Source: Macrobrachium rosenbergii (lineage: Eukaryota; Arthropoda; Malacostraca; Decapoda; Palaemonidae). From it: a stretch of 64,000 nt of DNA. Both the position numbers and the translations under genes were made by a program. Under the pieces are notes generated by a model. It worked only from the letters and a program-made list of their open reading frames with translations, searched no databases and had not been told where the DNA came from. The stretch lies in assembly GCF_040412425.1 (NCBI RefSeq), contig NC_089781.1, forward strand, positions 47,817,175 to 47,881,174. The letters run 5' to 3'. Positions 44,701 through 56,780 of the stretch are shown piece after piece (position 1 is the stretch's first letter; each line of letters begins with the position of its first letter).

Positions 44701-47700
44701 TGTAAAAATTCAATTGATGATCTTGTGTTTTCTCTTCAAAAAGATGATTTGTTTCTGTCATTGGATACCATGAGCATTTGTTTTCTCTTCACAAAGATGA
44801 TCTTGTTTTCATGTCATTGGATACCATGAGCAAAAATGATGATCTTGTGTCAAAATTCATCTGTCATTGGATGTTTTCTCTTCATGATCTTGTTTCATCA
44901 TTGTCATTGAATTTTTCTCTTCACAAAAGATGATCTTGTGTCAAAATTCATCTGTCATTGGATACCATGAGCATCCTTAGAGAATGTTTTTCTCTTCACA
45001 AAAGATGATCTTGTGTTTTCTGTCATTGGATACCATGAGCATCATTAGAGAATGTTTTCTCTTCAAAAATCTGTCATGATCTTGTTTCAAAATTTTTTCA
45101 TCTGTCATCTTTGGATACCATGAGCATTTGTAGAGAATGTTTTCTCTTCACAAAAATGATCTTGTGTCAAATTCATCTGTCATTGGATACCATGAGCATC
45201 CTTAGAGAATGTTTTTCTCTTCACAAAAGATGATCTTGTGTCAAAATTCATCTGTCATTGGATACCATGAGCATCCTTAGAGAATGTTTTTCTCTTCACA
45301 AAAGATGATCTTGTTTCAAAATTCATCTGTCATTGGATACCATGAGCATCCTTAAGAATGTTTTTCTCTTCACAAAAGATGATCTTGTGTCAAAATTCAT
45401 CTGTCATTGGATACCATGAGCATTTGTAGAGAATGTTTTTCTCTTCACAAAAGATGATCTTGTGTCAAAATTCATCTGTCATTGGATACCATGAGCATCC
45501 TTAGAGAATGTTTTTCTTCACAAAATGATCTTGTTTCAAAAATTGGATACCATGAGCATATGATCTTCACAAAAGATGATCTTGTGTCAAAATTCATCTG
45601 TCATTGGATACCATGAGCATCCTTAGAGAATTTTTCTCTTCACAAAAGATGATCTTGATACCATGAGCATCATTAGAGAATGTTTTTCTCTTCACAAAAG
45701 ATGATCTTGTGTCAAAATTCATCTTGTCATTGGATACTTTTCATGAGCATCCTTAGAGAATGTTTTCTCTTCATAAAATATGATCTTGAATGTGTCATTG
45801 GCATTTTGATCTTCACAAAATGATCTTGTGTCAAAATTCATCTGTCATTGGATACCATGAGCATTTCTAGAGAATGTTTTTCTCTTCACAAAGATGATCT
45901 TGTTTCAAAATTCATCTGTCATTGGATACCATGAGCATCCTTAGAGAATGTTTTCTCTTCACAAAAGATGATCTTGTGTCAAAAGATGATCTTGTGCATC
46001 AAAATTCATGATCTTTCTCAAAAGATGATTGGTCATACCCATGAGCATTTAGAGAATGTTTTTCTCTTCACAAAAGATGATCTTGTGTTAAAATTCATCT
46101 GTCATTGGATACCATGAGCATCCTTAGAGAATGTTTTCTCTTCACAAAAGATGATCTTGTGTCAAAATTCATCTGTCATTGGATACCATGAGCATCCTTG
46201 TAGAGAATGTTTTTCTCTTCAGAAAATGATCTTTTTCAAAATTCATCTCACATTGATACCATGATCCTTGTGTTTTCAAAATCTTTCACGAGATGATCTT
46301 GTGTAAAATTCATCTGTCATTGGATACCATGAGCATTTTAGAGAATGTTTTTCTCTTCACAAAAGATGATCTTGTGTCAAAATTCATCTGTCATTGGATA
46401 CCATGAGCATCATAAGAATGTTTTTCTCTTCACAAAAGATGATCTTGTTTCAAAATTCATCTGTCATTGGATACCATGAGCATCCTTAGAAAATGTTTTC
46501 TCAAAATTCATCTGTCAAAAATGATCTTGTTGTCAAAATTCATCTGTCATTGGATACCATGAGCATTTTTCTAGAGAATGTTTTTCTTCACAAAAGATGA
46601 TCTTGTGTCAAAATTCATCTGTCATTGGATACCATGAGCATTTTAGAGAATGTTTTTCATCTTCATGATTTTTCTTCATATCATTGGATACCATGAGCAT
46701 CAAAAAGATGATCTTGTGTCAAAATTCATCTGTCATTGATACCATGAGCATTTGTAGAGAATGTTTTTCTCTTCACAAAGATGATCTTGTTTTTCAAATT
46801 CTTGTCATTTCTTGGTCTTCATCATGTTTTTCTCTTCACAAAAGATGATCTTGTCAAAATTCATCTGTCATTGGATACCATGAGCATCCTTAGAGAATGT
46901 TTTTTTTCACAAAAGATGATCTTGTGTCAAAAATTCATCTGTCATTGGATACCATGAGCATCCTTAGAGAATGTTTTTCTCTTCACAAAAGATGATCTTG
47001 TGTCAAAATTCATCTGTCATTCATCTGATCTTGTTTCAAAAATTCATTGGATTGGATACTGTGAGCATTTTCTCTTCACAAAAGATGATCTTATTTCAAA
47101 ATTTTCATTGGATACCATTCATTTGTAAAATGTTTTTCTCTTCACAAAAGATGATCTTGTTTCAAAATTCATCTGTCATTGGATACCATGAGCATCCTTA
47201 GAGAATGTTTTCTCTTCACAAAAGATGATCTTGTGTCAAAATTCATCTGTCATTGGATACCATGAGCATCCTTGAAGAATGTTTTTTTCTTCACAAAAGA
47301 TGATCTTGTTTCAAAATTCATCTTTCATTGGATACCATGAGCATTTGTAGAGAATGTTTTTTTCTTCACAGAAGATGATCTTGTTTCAAAATTCATCTGT
47401 AATTGGATACCATGAGCATCGTTAGAGAATGTTTTTCTCTTCACAAAAGATGATCTTGTTTCAAAATTCATCTGTCATTGGATACCATGAGCATCTCTTA
47501 GAAAGATGATCTTGTTTCAAATTTTTCTTGATCTTCACAAATGTTTCAAAATTCATCTGTCATTGGATACCATGAGCATCCTTAGAGAATGTTTTCTCTT
47601 CACAAAAGATGATCTTGTGTCAAAAATTCATCTGTCATTGGATACCATGAGCATCCTTAGAGAATGTTTTTCTCTTCACAAAAGATGATCTTGTGTCAAA

Positions 47701-50700
47701 ATTCATCTGTCATTGGATACCATGAGCATCCTTAGAGAATGTCATTTCTTTTCACAAAAAGATGATCTTGTGTCAAAATTCATCTGTCATTGGATACCAT
47801 GAGCATCCTTAGAGAATTTTTCTCTTCACAAAGATGATCTTGTTTAAAAATTCATCTGTCATTGGATACCATGAAATCCTTTAGAGAATGTTTTCTCTTC
47901 ACAAAAGATGATCTTGTGTCAAAAATTCATCTGTCATTGGATACCATGAGCATCCTTGTAGAGAATGTTTTTCTTCTTCAAAAAGATGATCTTGTTTCAA
48001 AATTCATCTGTCATTGGATACCATGAGCATCCTTAGAGAATGTTTTTCTCTTCACAAAAGATGATCTTGTTTCAAAATTCATCTGTCATTGGATACCATG
48101 AGCATCCTTAGAGAATTTTTCTCTTCACAAAGATGATCTTGTTTAAAAATTCATCTGTCATTGGATACCATGAGCATCCTTAGAGAATGTTTTTCTCTTC
48201 ACAAAAGATGATCTTGTGTCAAAATTCATCTGTCATTGGATACCATGAGCATCCTTAGAGAATGTTTTTTCTCTTCACAAAAGATGATCTTGTGTCAAAA
48301 TTCATCTGTCATTGGATACCATGAGCATCCTTAGAGAATGTTTTCTCTTCACAAAAGATGATCTTGTGTCAAAATTCATCTGTCATTGGATACCATGAGC
48401 ATCCTTAGAGAATGTTTTTCTCTTCACAAAAGATGATCTTGTTTCAAAATTCATCTGTCATTGGATACCATGAGCATGTTTTTATCTTATAAAATGATTT
48501 TCTCTTCATCTGTCATTGATGATCTGTTTTCTCAAAATTGATCTTGTGTCAAAATTCATGTCATTGGATACCATGAGCATTTGTTAGAGAATGTTTTTCT
48601 CTTCACAAAAGATGATCTTGTGTCAAAATTCATCTGTCATTGGATACCATGAGCATCCTGAGAGAATGTTTTCTTTTCACAAAAGATGATCTTGTTTCAA
48701 AATTCATCTGTCATTGGATACCATGAGCATCCTTAGAGAATGTTTTTCTTCACAAAAGATGATCTTGTTTCAAAATTCATCTGTCAAAATGAGCATGTTT
48801 TTCTTTTCACAAAAGATGATCTTGTTTCAAATTCTTGTTTTCTCTTCACAAAAGATTTGTCAAAATTCATCTGTCATTGGATACCATGAGCATCCATTGT
48901 TTTTCTCTTCACAAAAGATGATCTTGTGTCAAAATTCATACCATGAGCATCCTTAGAGAATGTTTTTTTTCTTCACAAAAGATGATCTTGTTTCAAAATT
49001 CATCTGTCATTGGATACCATGAGCATCCTTAGAGAATGTTTTTTCTTTCACAAAAGATGATCTTGTTTCAAAATTCATCTGTCATTGGATACCATGAGCA
49101 TCCTTAGAGAATGTTTTCTCTTCAAAAAATATGATCTTGTTTCAAAATTCATCTGTCATTGGATACCATGAGCATCCTTAGAGAATGTTTTCTCTTCACA
49201 AAAGATGATCTTGTGTCAAAATTCATCTGTCATTGGATACCATGAGCATCCTTAGAGAATGTTTTCTCTTCACAAAAGATGATCTTGTTTCAAAATTCAT
49301 CTGTCATTGGATACCATGATCCTTAGAGAATGTTTTTCTCTTCACAAAAGATGATCTTGTTTCAAAATTCATCTGTCATTGGATACCATGAGCATTTGTA
49401 GAAAGATGATCTTGTGTCAAAATTCATCTGTCATTGGATACCATGAGCATCCTTAGAGAATGTTTTTCTTCACAAAAGATGATCTTGTGTCAAAATTCAT
49501 CTGTCATTGGATACCATGAGCATCCTTAGAGAATGTTTTTCTTCTTCAAAAAGATGATCTTGTTTCAAAATTCATCTGTCATTGGATACCATGAGCATTT
49601 GTAGAGAATGATGATTTGTGTCTTCACAAAAGATGATCTTGTCTTGTCAAAATTCATCTGTCATTGGATACCATGAGCATCCTTAAGAATGTTTTTTCTC
49701 TTCACAAAAGATGTGATCTTGTGTCAAAATTCATCTGTCATTGGATACCATGAGCATCCTTAGAGAATGATTTTCTTTTCACAAAAAATGATCTTGTGTC
49801 AAAATTCATCTGTCATTGGATACCATGAGAATCCTTAGAGAATGATTTTCTCTTCACAAAAGATGATTTTGTTTCAAAATTCATCTGTCATTGGATACCA
49901 TGAGCATCCTTCACAAAATGATTTGTTTCTCTTCACAAAATGATGATTTCTTCAAAAAGATGATCTTGTGTCAAAATTCATCTGTCATTGGATACCATGA
50001 GCATCCTTAGAGAATGTTTTCTCTTCACAAAAGATGATCTTGTGTCAAAATTCATCTGTCATTGGATACCATGAGCATCCTTAGAGAATGTTTTTTTCTC
50101 TTCACAAAAGATCTTGTGTCAAAATTCATCTGTCATTGGATACCATGAGCATCCTAGAGAAAAAAAGATGATCTTGTGTCAAAATTCATGTCATTGGATA
50201 CCATGAGCATCCTTAAAGAATGTTTTCTCTTCACAAAGATGATCTTGTTTCAAAATTCATCTGTCATTGGATACCATGAGCATCCTTAGAAATGTTTTTT
50301 CTCTTCACAAAAGATTATCTTGTTTCAAAATTCATCTGTCATTGGATACCATGAGCATCATAAGAATGTTTTTCTTCTTCTTCACAAAAGATGATCTTGT
50401 GTCAAATATTTTCTCTTCACAAAAAATGATCTTGTTTCAAAATTCATCTGTCATTGGATACCATGAGCATTTTAGAGAATGTTTTTCTCTTCACAAAAGA
50501 TGATCTTGTTTCAAAATTCATCTGTCATTGGATACCATGAGCATCCTTAGAGAATGTTTTTCTCTTCACAAAAGATGATCTTGTGTCAAAATTCATCTGT
50601 CATTGGATACCATGAGCATCCTTAGAGAATGTTTTTCTCTTCACAAAAGATGATCTTGTTTCAAAATTCATCTGTCATTGGATACCATGACCATCCTTAA

Positions 50701-53700
50701 GAATGTTTTCAATTCACAAAAGATGACCTTGTGTCAAAATTCATCTGTCATTGGATACCATGAGATGATTTTTTTCTCTTCACAAAAGATGATCTTGTGT
50801 CAAAATTCATCTGTCATTGGATACCATGAGCATCCTTAAGAATGAAAAAGATGATCTTGTCAAAATCTTCACAAAAGATGATTTTTTGTGATCTTGTGTC
50901 AAAATTCATCTGTCATTGGATACCATGAGCATCCTTAGAGAATATTTTTCTCTTCACAAAAGATGATCTTGTTTCAAAATTCATCTGTCATTGGATACCA
51001 TGAGCATCCTTAGAGAAGGGTTTTCTCTTCACAAAAGATGATCTTGTGTCAAAATTCATCTGTCATTGGATACCATGAGCATCCTTAGAGAATGTTTTTC
51101 TCTTCACAAAAGATGATCTTGTGTCAAAATTCATCTGTCATTGGATACCATGAGCATCCTTAGAGAATGTTTTTCTTTCTTCAAAAGATGATCTTGTGTC
51201 AAAATTCATCTGTCATTGGATACCATGAGCATCCTGTAGAGAATGTTTTCTCTTCACAAAAGATGATCTTGTGTTCAAAATTCATCTGTCATTGGATACC
51301 ATCTTGAAAATTCATCCATTGGATACCATAGAGAATGTTTTCTTTTCACAAAAGATGATCTTGTGTCAAAATTCATCTGTCATTGGATACCATGAGCATC
51401 CTTAAGAATGTTTTTCTCTTCACAAAAAATGATCTTGTGTCAAAATTCATCTGTCATTGGATACCATGAGCATTTGTAGAAATGATTTTCTCTTCACAAA
51501 AGATGATCTTGTGTCAAAATTCATCTGTCATTGGATAAAAGATGATTTTCTCTTCACAAAAGATGATCTTGTGTCAAAATTCATCTGTCATTGGATACCA
51601 TGAGCATCTCTTCACAAGATCTTGAAAATTCATTTTGGATACCATCTTCACAAACAAAAGATGATCTTGTGTCAAAATTCATGTCATTGGATACATTGGA
51701 TACTCTTTCATGATCTTGTTTCAAAATTCATCTGTCATTGGAGAATCCTTAAAATTTTTCTCTTCACAAAAGATGATCTTGTGTTAAAATTCATCTGTCA
51801 TTGGATACCATGAGCATCATTAGAGAATGTTCGTGAAAATTCATCTGTCATTGGAAAAAGCATTTTCTCTTCATGAGCAAAAGATGATCTTGTGTCAAAA
51901 TTCATCTGTCATTGGATACCATGAGCATTTGTAGAAAAGAATGTTTTCATCTGTCATTCAGCATCCTTATAGAATGTTTTCTCTTCAAAAAGATGATCTT
52001 GTGTCAAAATTCATCTGTCATTGGATACCATGAGCATCCTTAGAGAATGTTTTTTCTTCACAAAAGATGATCTTGTGTCAAAATTCATCTGTCATTGGAT
52101 ACCATGAGCATTTGTAGAGAATGTTTTCTCTCTTCACAAAGATGATCTTGTGTCAAAATTCATCTGTCATTGGATACCATGAGCATCCTTAGAGAATATT
52201 TTCTCTTCATGAAAAGATGATCTTGTTTCAAAATTCATCTCTCATTGGATACAAAAGAAATGATCTTGTGTCAAAAATTCATCTGTCATTGGATACCATG
52301 AGCATCCTTAGAGAATGTTTTTCTCTTCACAAAAGATGATCTTGTGTCAAAATTCATCTGTCATTGGATACCATGAGCATCCTTAGAGAATGTTTTCTCT
52401 TCACAAAAAGATGATCTTGTGTCAAAATTCATCTGTCATTGGATACCATGAGCATCATTAGAGAATTTTCTCTTCACAAAGATGATCTTGTGTCAAATTC
52501 ATCTGTCATTGGATACCATGAGCATTTGTAGAGAATTTTTTCTCTTCACAAAAGATGATCTTGTGTCAAAATTCATCTGTCATTGGATACCATGAGCATC
52601 CTTAGAGAATGTTTTTCTCTTCACAAAAGATGATCTTGTGTCAAAATTCATCTGTCATTGGATACATTGAATTTTTCTCATCACAAAAGATGATCTTGTG
52701 TCAAAATTCATTTGTCATTGGGTACCATGAGCATTTGTAGAGAATGGTTTTCTCTTCACGAAAGATGATCTTGTGTCAAAATTCATATCATTGGATACCA
52801 TGAGCATCCTTAGAGAATTTTTCTCTTCACAAATATGACTTGTGTCAAAATTCATCTGTCATTGGATACCATGAGCATTTGTAGAGAATGTTTTTCTCTT
52901 CACAAAAGATGATCTTGTGTCAAAATTCATCTGTCATTGGATACCATGAGCATCCTTAGAGAATGTTTTTCTCTTCACAAAAGATGATCTTGTGTCAAAA
53001 TTCATCTGTCATTGGATACCACCATGAGCATTTGTAGAGAATGTTTTTCTTGTTCACAAAAGATGATCTTGTGTCAAAATTCATCTGTCATTGGATACCA
53101 TGAGCATTTGTAGAGAATGTTTTTCTCTTCACAAAAGATGATCTTGTGTCAAATTCATCTGTCATTGGGATACCATGAGCATTTGTAGAGAATGTTTTTC
53201 TCTTCACAAAAGATGATCTTGTTTCAAAATTCATCTGTTATTGGATACCATGAGCATCCTTAGAGAATTTTTCTCTTCACAAAATATGACTTGTGTCAAA
53301 ATTCATCTGTCATTGGATACCATGAGCATTTGTAGAGAATGTTTTTTCTCTTCACAAAATGATATGATTGTGTCAAATGTCATTGGATACCATGAGCATT
53401 TGTAGAGAATGTTTTTCTCTTCACAAAAGATGATCTTGTGTCAAAATTCATCTGTCATTGGATACCATGAGCATCCTTAGAGAATGTTTTTCTCTTCACA
53501 AAAGATGATCTTGTGTCAAAATTCATCTGTCATTGGATACCATGAGCATTTGTAGAGAATGTTTTTCTCTTCACAAAAGATGATCTTGTGTCAAAATTCA
53601 TCTGTCATTGGATACCATGAGCATCCTAGAGAATGTTTTTTCTTCACAAAAGATGATCTTGTGTCAAAATTCTGTCTGGATCATTGGCATACCATGATCT

Positions 53701-54940
53701 TGCATTCCTTAGGATAGAGCATTTGTTTTTCTCTTCACAAAAGATGATCTTGTGTCAAAATTCATCTGTCATTGGATACCATGAGCAGCATCTCTTAGAA
53801 AGATGATCTTGTTTCAAAAATTCATCTGTCATTTTACTTCTTCAGAAGGGTTTTCAAAAGATGATCTTGTGTCAAAATTCATCTGTCATTGGATACCATG
53901 AGCATCCTTAGAGAGAATGTTTTCTCTTCACAAAAGATGATCTTGTTTCAAAATTCATCTGTCATTGGATACCATCCTTAGAGAAGAGAGCATCCTTAGA
54001 GAATCTTGTTTTCATCTGTCTTCACAAAAGATGATCTTGTTTCAAAATTCATCTGTCATTGGATACCATGAGCATCCTTAGAGAATGTTTTTTCTCTTCA
54101 CAAAAGATGATCTTGTGTCAAAATTCATCTGTCATTGGATACCATGAGCATCCTCAGAGAATGTTTTCTCTTCACAAAAGATGATCTTGTTTCAAAATTC
54201 ATCTGTCATTGGATACCATGATCCTTATTTTTCTCTTCACAAAAGATGATCTTGTTCAAAATTCATCTGTCATTGGATACCATGAATATCCTTAGAGAGT
54301 TTTTCTCTTCACAAAAGATGATCTTGTTTCAAAATTCATCTGTCATTGGATACCATGAGATAATCCTTCAGAAAAGATGATCTTGTTTCAAAATTCATAT
54401 GTCATTGGATACCAAAGCATCATTAGAGAACGTTTTCTCTTCACAAAAGATGATCTTGTGTCAAAATTCATCTGTCATTGGATACCATGAGCATCCTTAG
54501 AGAATGTTTTTCTATTCACAAAAGATGATCTTGTTTCAAAATTCATCTGTCATTGGATACCATGAGCTTCATTTGTAGAGAATGTTTTTCTCTTCACAAA
54601 GATGGATTTTGAAAATTCCTCTGTCATTGGATACAAAATCTGTTTTCTCTTCACAAAAGGTGATCTTGTGTCAAAATTCATCTGTCATTGGATACCATGA
54701 GCATCCTTAGAGAATATTTTTCTCTTCAGAAAAGATGATTTTGTTTCAAAATTCATCTGTCATCAGATACCATGAGCATCCTTAGAGAAGGTTTTTCTCT
54801 TCACAAAAGATGATCTTGTGTCAAAATTCATCTGCCATTGGATACCATGAGCATCCGTAGAGAATGTTTTTCTCTTCGCAAAAGATGATCTTGTGTCAAA
54901 ATTCATCTGTCATTGCATACCATGAATATCCTTAGAGAAT
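38800..54940. repeat. More homogeneous part of the satellite
   Basis: Runs of near-identical 75-bp monomers are frequent, for example 38,820-39,130, 45,180-45,490, 48,000-48,470 and 52,840-53,640. Scrambled monomers interrupt them (41,500-41,600, 44,690-44,930, 46,660-46,840, 51,600-51,740). Higher similarity suggests more recent homogenisation than in the 7-12 kb or 24-31 kb parts. This is a visual judgement; I have not computed identities. Confidence 0.55.
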
Positions 54941-55715
54941 GTTTTTTCTTCACAAAAGATGATCTTGTATCAAAATCATCTGTAATTCGATGCCATGAGC
55001 ATCTGTAGAGAAAGTTTTTTCATCACAAAAGATGACCATGTCCCAAAATTCATGTCATTCGATACTGTGAGCATATGCAGAGAATGTTTTTTATAACAAA
55101 GGAAGACCTTCCAAAATCAATCGGCCATTTTATACCATGAGCATCCTTTGAGACTATCTTTTCATCACAAACAATGACCTTGTTCCAAGATTCGTCTGTC
55201 ATTGGATACCATGAGCATCTGTAGAGAATGTTTTTGTATCACCGAAGATGACCTTGTTCCAAAATGTGTCCGTCATTGGATGCCATGAGCATCCTCAGAG
55301 TAAGTTTTTTCATCACAACTGGTGACCTTGTTCCAAAATTCACCTGACCTTGGATACCGTGACCACCTGTAGAGAATGTTTTTTCATTGCAGAAGATGAC
55401 CCTGTTCCAAAACCCATGTGTTATTGGATACCTTAGGCATCTCTAGAAAATGTTTTTCCATCACAAAAGACGAGTTCTAAAATTCATCTGTCTTTGGATA
55501 CTGTTAGCATTCATAAAGAATGTTTTTTCACCACAGAAGAAGACCTTATACCACAATTCATGTCATTGGATATCATGAGCATCCATAGAGAATGTTTTTT
55601 CATCCCACAAGATGACCTTGTCCCAAAATTTATGCCATTGGATACCGTAAGCATCCTTAGAGAATCTTTTTTCATCACAAACAATGAACTTGTTCCAATT
55701 TTCAACCATCAGTAG
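54940..55715 (-). repeat. Diverged right-edge monomers that keep the Tc1 D1 motif frame
   Basis: About ten diverged units with 70-74 bp spacing between their gatac or equivalent positions (55061, 55131, 55205, 55279, 55353, 55427, 55497, 55569, 55641, 55715). Minus-strand translation gives successive variants of W-N-K-V-I-F-C-D-E-K-T-F-S-x-D-A-H-G-I-Q. The rightmost, with Trp codon 55695-55697 and Asp codon 55674-55676, reads W-N-K-F-I-V-C-D-E-K-R-F-S-K-D-A-Y-G. Known family pattern: Tc1-like transposases have W-x-x-V-I-F-x-D-E-x-x-F around their first catalytic Asp. Edge units are closest to that pattern. Core units have shifted frame within the D-E-K region and carry a TGA where the edge unit ending near 55642 keeps Trp. 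I infer that the edge preserves the ancestor and the core is derived. Confidence 0.75.
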
Positions 55716-56113
55716 ATAATGTTGCCAAACAATGCAAGGGTGTCTTCTTGATGTCGTTTGGTAAGAAGAGTTTTCATGGCTGGAATGTGGTGATATATTC
55801 CAATGTCATGCAATCTGTCCCGGATCACTTGAATTCTATCTTGAATTGTTATCTCCTTCCTTATTGCTGGAGCATTGGTAAGGGGAGTTCTGTGTACCAT
55901 GTCTGTGATCAGCTGATTTTTATGGCAAGTTGTGTGGCACTGTTTTCCACTCCTGTGAAGATTCTTGACATTTCTGCTTTCCCTCTCTTATTATGTCCAC
56001 ATATACACAGTTCTTATGCTCATACCACCCTGCTGTGGAATTTCTCTGGCCTTGTGTAAATTTACAATTGATTCTCTGACAGAGATGTTAATGTTTGTGG
56101 GTCGATGTTTCAT
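55709..56113 (-). pseudogene. Tc1-like transposase, N-terminal part, broken
   Basis: Read on the minus strand from the ATG at 56113-56111, about 134 codons begin M-K-H-R-P-T-N. An N-terminal helix-turn-helix follows (I-V-N-L-H-K-A ... G-M-S-I-R-T-V-Y-M-W), then two in-frame TAA codons (about 55995-56000). Next come N-V-K-N-L-H-R-S-G-K, corresponding to the linker that is usually N-L-P-R-S-G-R-P in the family, then L-I-T-D-M-V-H-R-T-P-L-T-N-A-P-A-I and V-I-R-D-R-L-H-D-I-G-I-Y-H-H, the second DNA-binding region. It ends L-A-L-F-G-N-I-I-Y-stop. The next family feature, W-x-x-V-I-F-x-D-E, appears at the expected distance in another frame as the first satellite monomer (55697 leftwards). The catalytic C-terminal half is absent from the window. 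In a full-length element (about 340 residues) this enzyme would cut and join terminal inverted repeats at TA sites. This copy cannot work. The family call rests on motif order; I ran no search. Confidence 0.85.
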
Positions 56114-56780
56114 TGCGATAAACTTAGTTCAACTAATTTATGTTGAATGGTTTGTTTTCCTGCCCTACATGATAATTGACGTCATGACAAACAGAGAAAC
56201 TTGAATAAGGAGGCAGTATCATTGCTTTTTTTTTTTTTTAGATTGGAACGAATATTTCTAATTTAATTACTTTTGTCTTAAAACTATCTGAATGCAATAG
56301 TAAAATAAATGCTCACAGTTATTCAGATTTTAAATATCAAAGTGCTTCGCACTTAAATTCTTTAATTTCATGGAAAGATAGTTTTAGGTTATTTCATGTT
56401 ATTTTTATGCCACTTTTATATATTGTTTATATGCATAGTAATCTTATTCTGATTGTAAAGTTTGGTTTCTGTTTAATTTTAAAGGAAAAAATATCTTTTG
56501 GTGAACAAAATTCACTGAAAACTCTGCCAGAATTCTCCAGAACTACTACACCCAAAAAGATATTCCCTTTGCAAAAGATCATAGTGGTTGCAAACTTAGT
56601 CAGTTCAATTTTACTCTGTAGGTAACCCAAAGATTTTATGTTCTTCATGTTAGTGATTAGTGATTAAATTCTCGATCTAGTATCAAGCTATGAAATTTTA
56701 TTAATATAATTTGCCTTTCCTTATAGTTTATTGTGAGGTTTGATAATCTTATAACTGGCATAAAAATCTTTATGTTTTAG
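56114..56780. other. AT-rich intron-like DNA before the HMGCS exon
   Basis: No gene recognised. The first 100 bp may be the 5' untranslated end of the Tc1-like copy, but I could not identify its terminal inverted repeat. A T14 run lies at 56226-56239 and is followed by an AG, which could be a polypyrimidine tract or the poly(A) of an old minus-strand retroinsert. The open frames of about 72 codons on both strands at 56407-56648 overlap each other and match nothing I know. The last bases, tttatgttttag, form the splice acceptor of the next feature. Confidence 0.6.

Larger units (their letters stand above)
1..55715. repeat. 75-bp tandem satellite array, about 55.7 kb, open at left edge
   Basis: Head-to-tail array with a 75-bp mature unit, measured between successive cttca words at 38886, 38961 and 39036. 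On the plus strand each unit holds the words gatgatcttg, caaaattcat, ctgtcattggatacc, atgagcat and agagaatg, then a T-run and cttcac. Two variant sites recur throughout: gtgtc or gtttc after the cttg word, and catcctt or catttgt after atgag. All combinations occur, as expected with unequal exchange or conversion. T-run and A-run lengths vary a lot, which is either biological or a sequencing effect. About 750 units fit. I see no inserted gene or mobile element inside. Because 75 is divisible by 3, chance reading frames of 60-128 codons appear on both strands with a 25-residue period; I do not regard these as genes. Edge monomers point to origin from a Tc1-like transposase segment on the minus strand. 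Confidence 0.97.

Noticed and set aside
1..55715. Possible CRISPR array
   Set aside because: Units are contiguous with no unique spacers of constant length, and the context is eukaryotic.
1..55715. Telomeric or centromeric identity for the array
   Set aside because: The unit is not a short G-rich telomere repeat, and nothing in the window shows centromere function; a large satellite next to a gene exon is not evidence for either.
55748..56204. Plus-strand frames of 103 and 79 codons
   Set aside because: They are the antisense of the Tc1-like transposase pseudogene, whose minus-strand motifs are clear.
56407..56648. Overlapping 72-codon frames on both strands
   Set aside because: Mutually antisense, AT-rich and unlike any family I know; no splice context ties them to the HMGCS gene.
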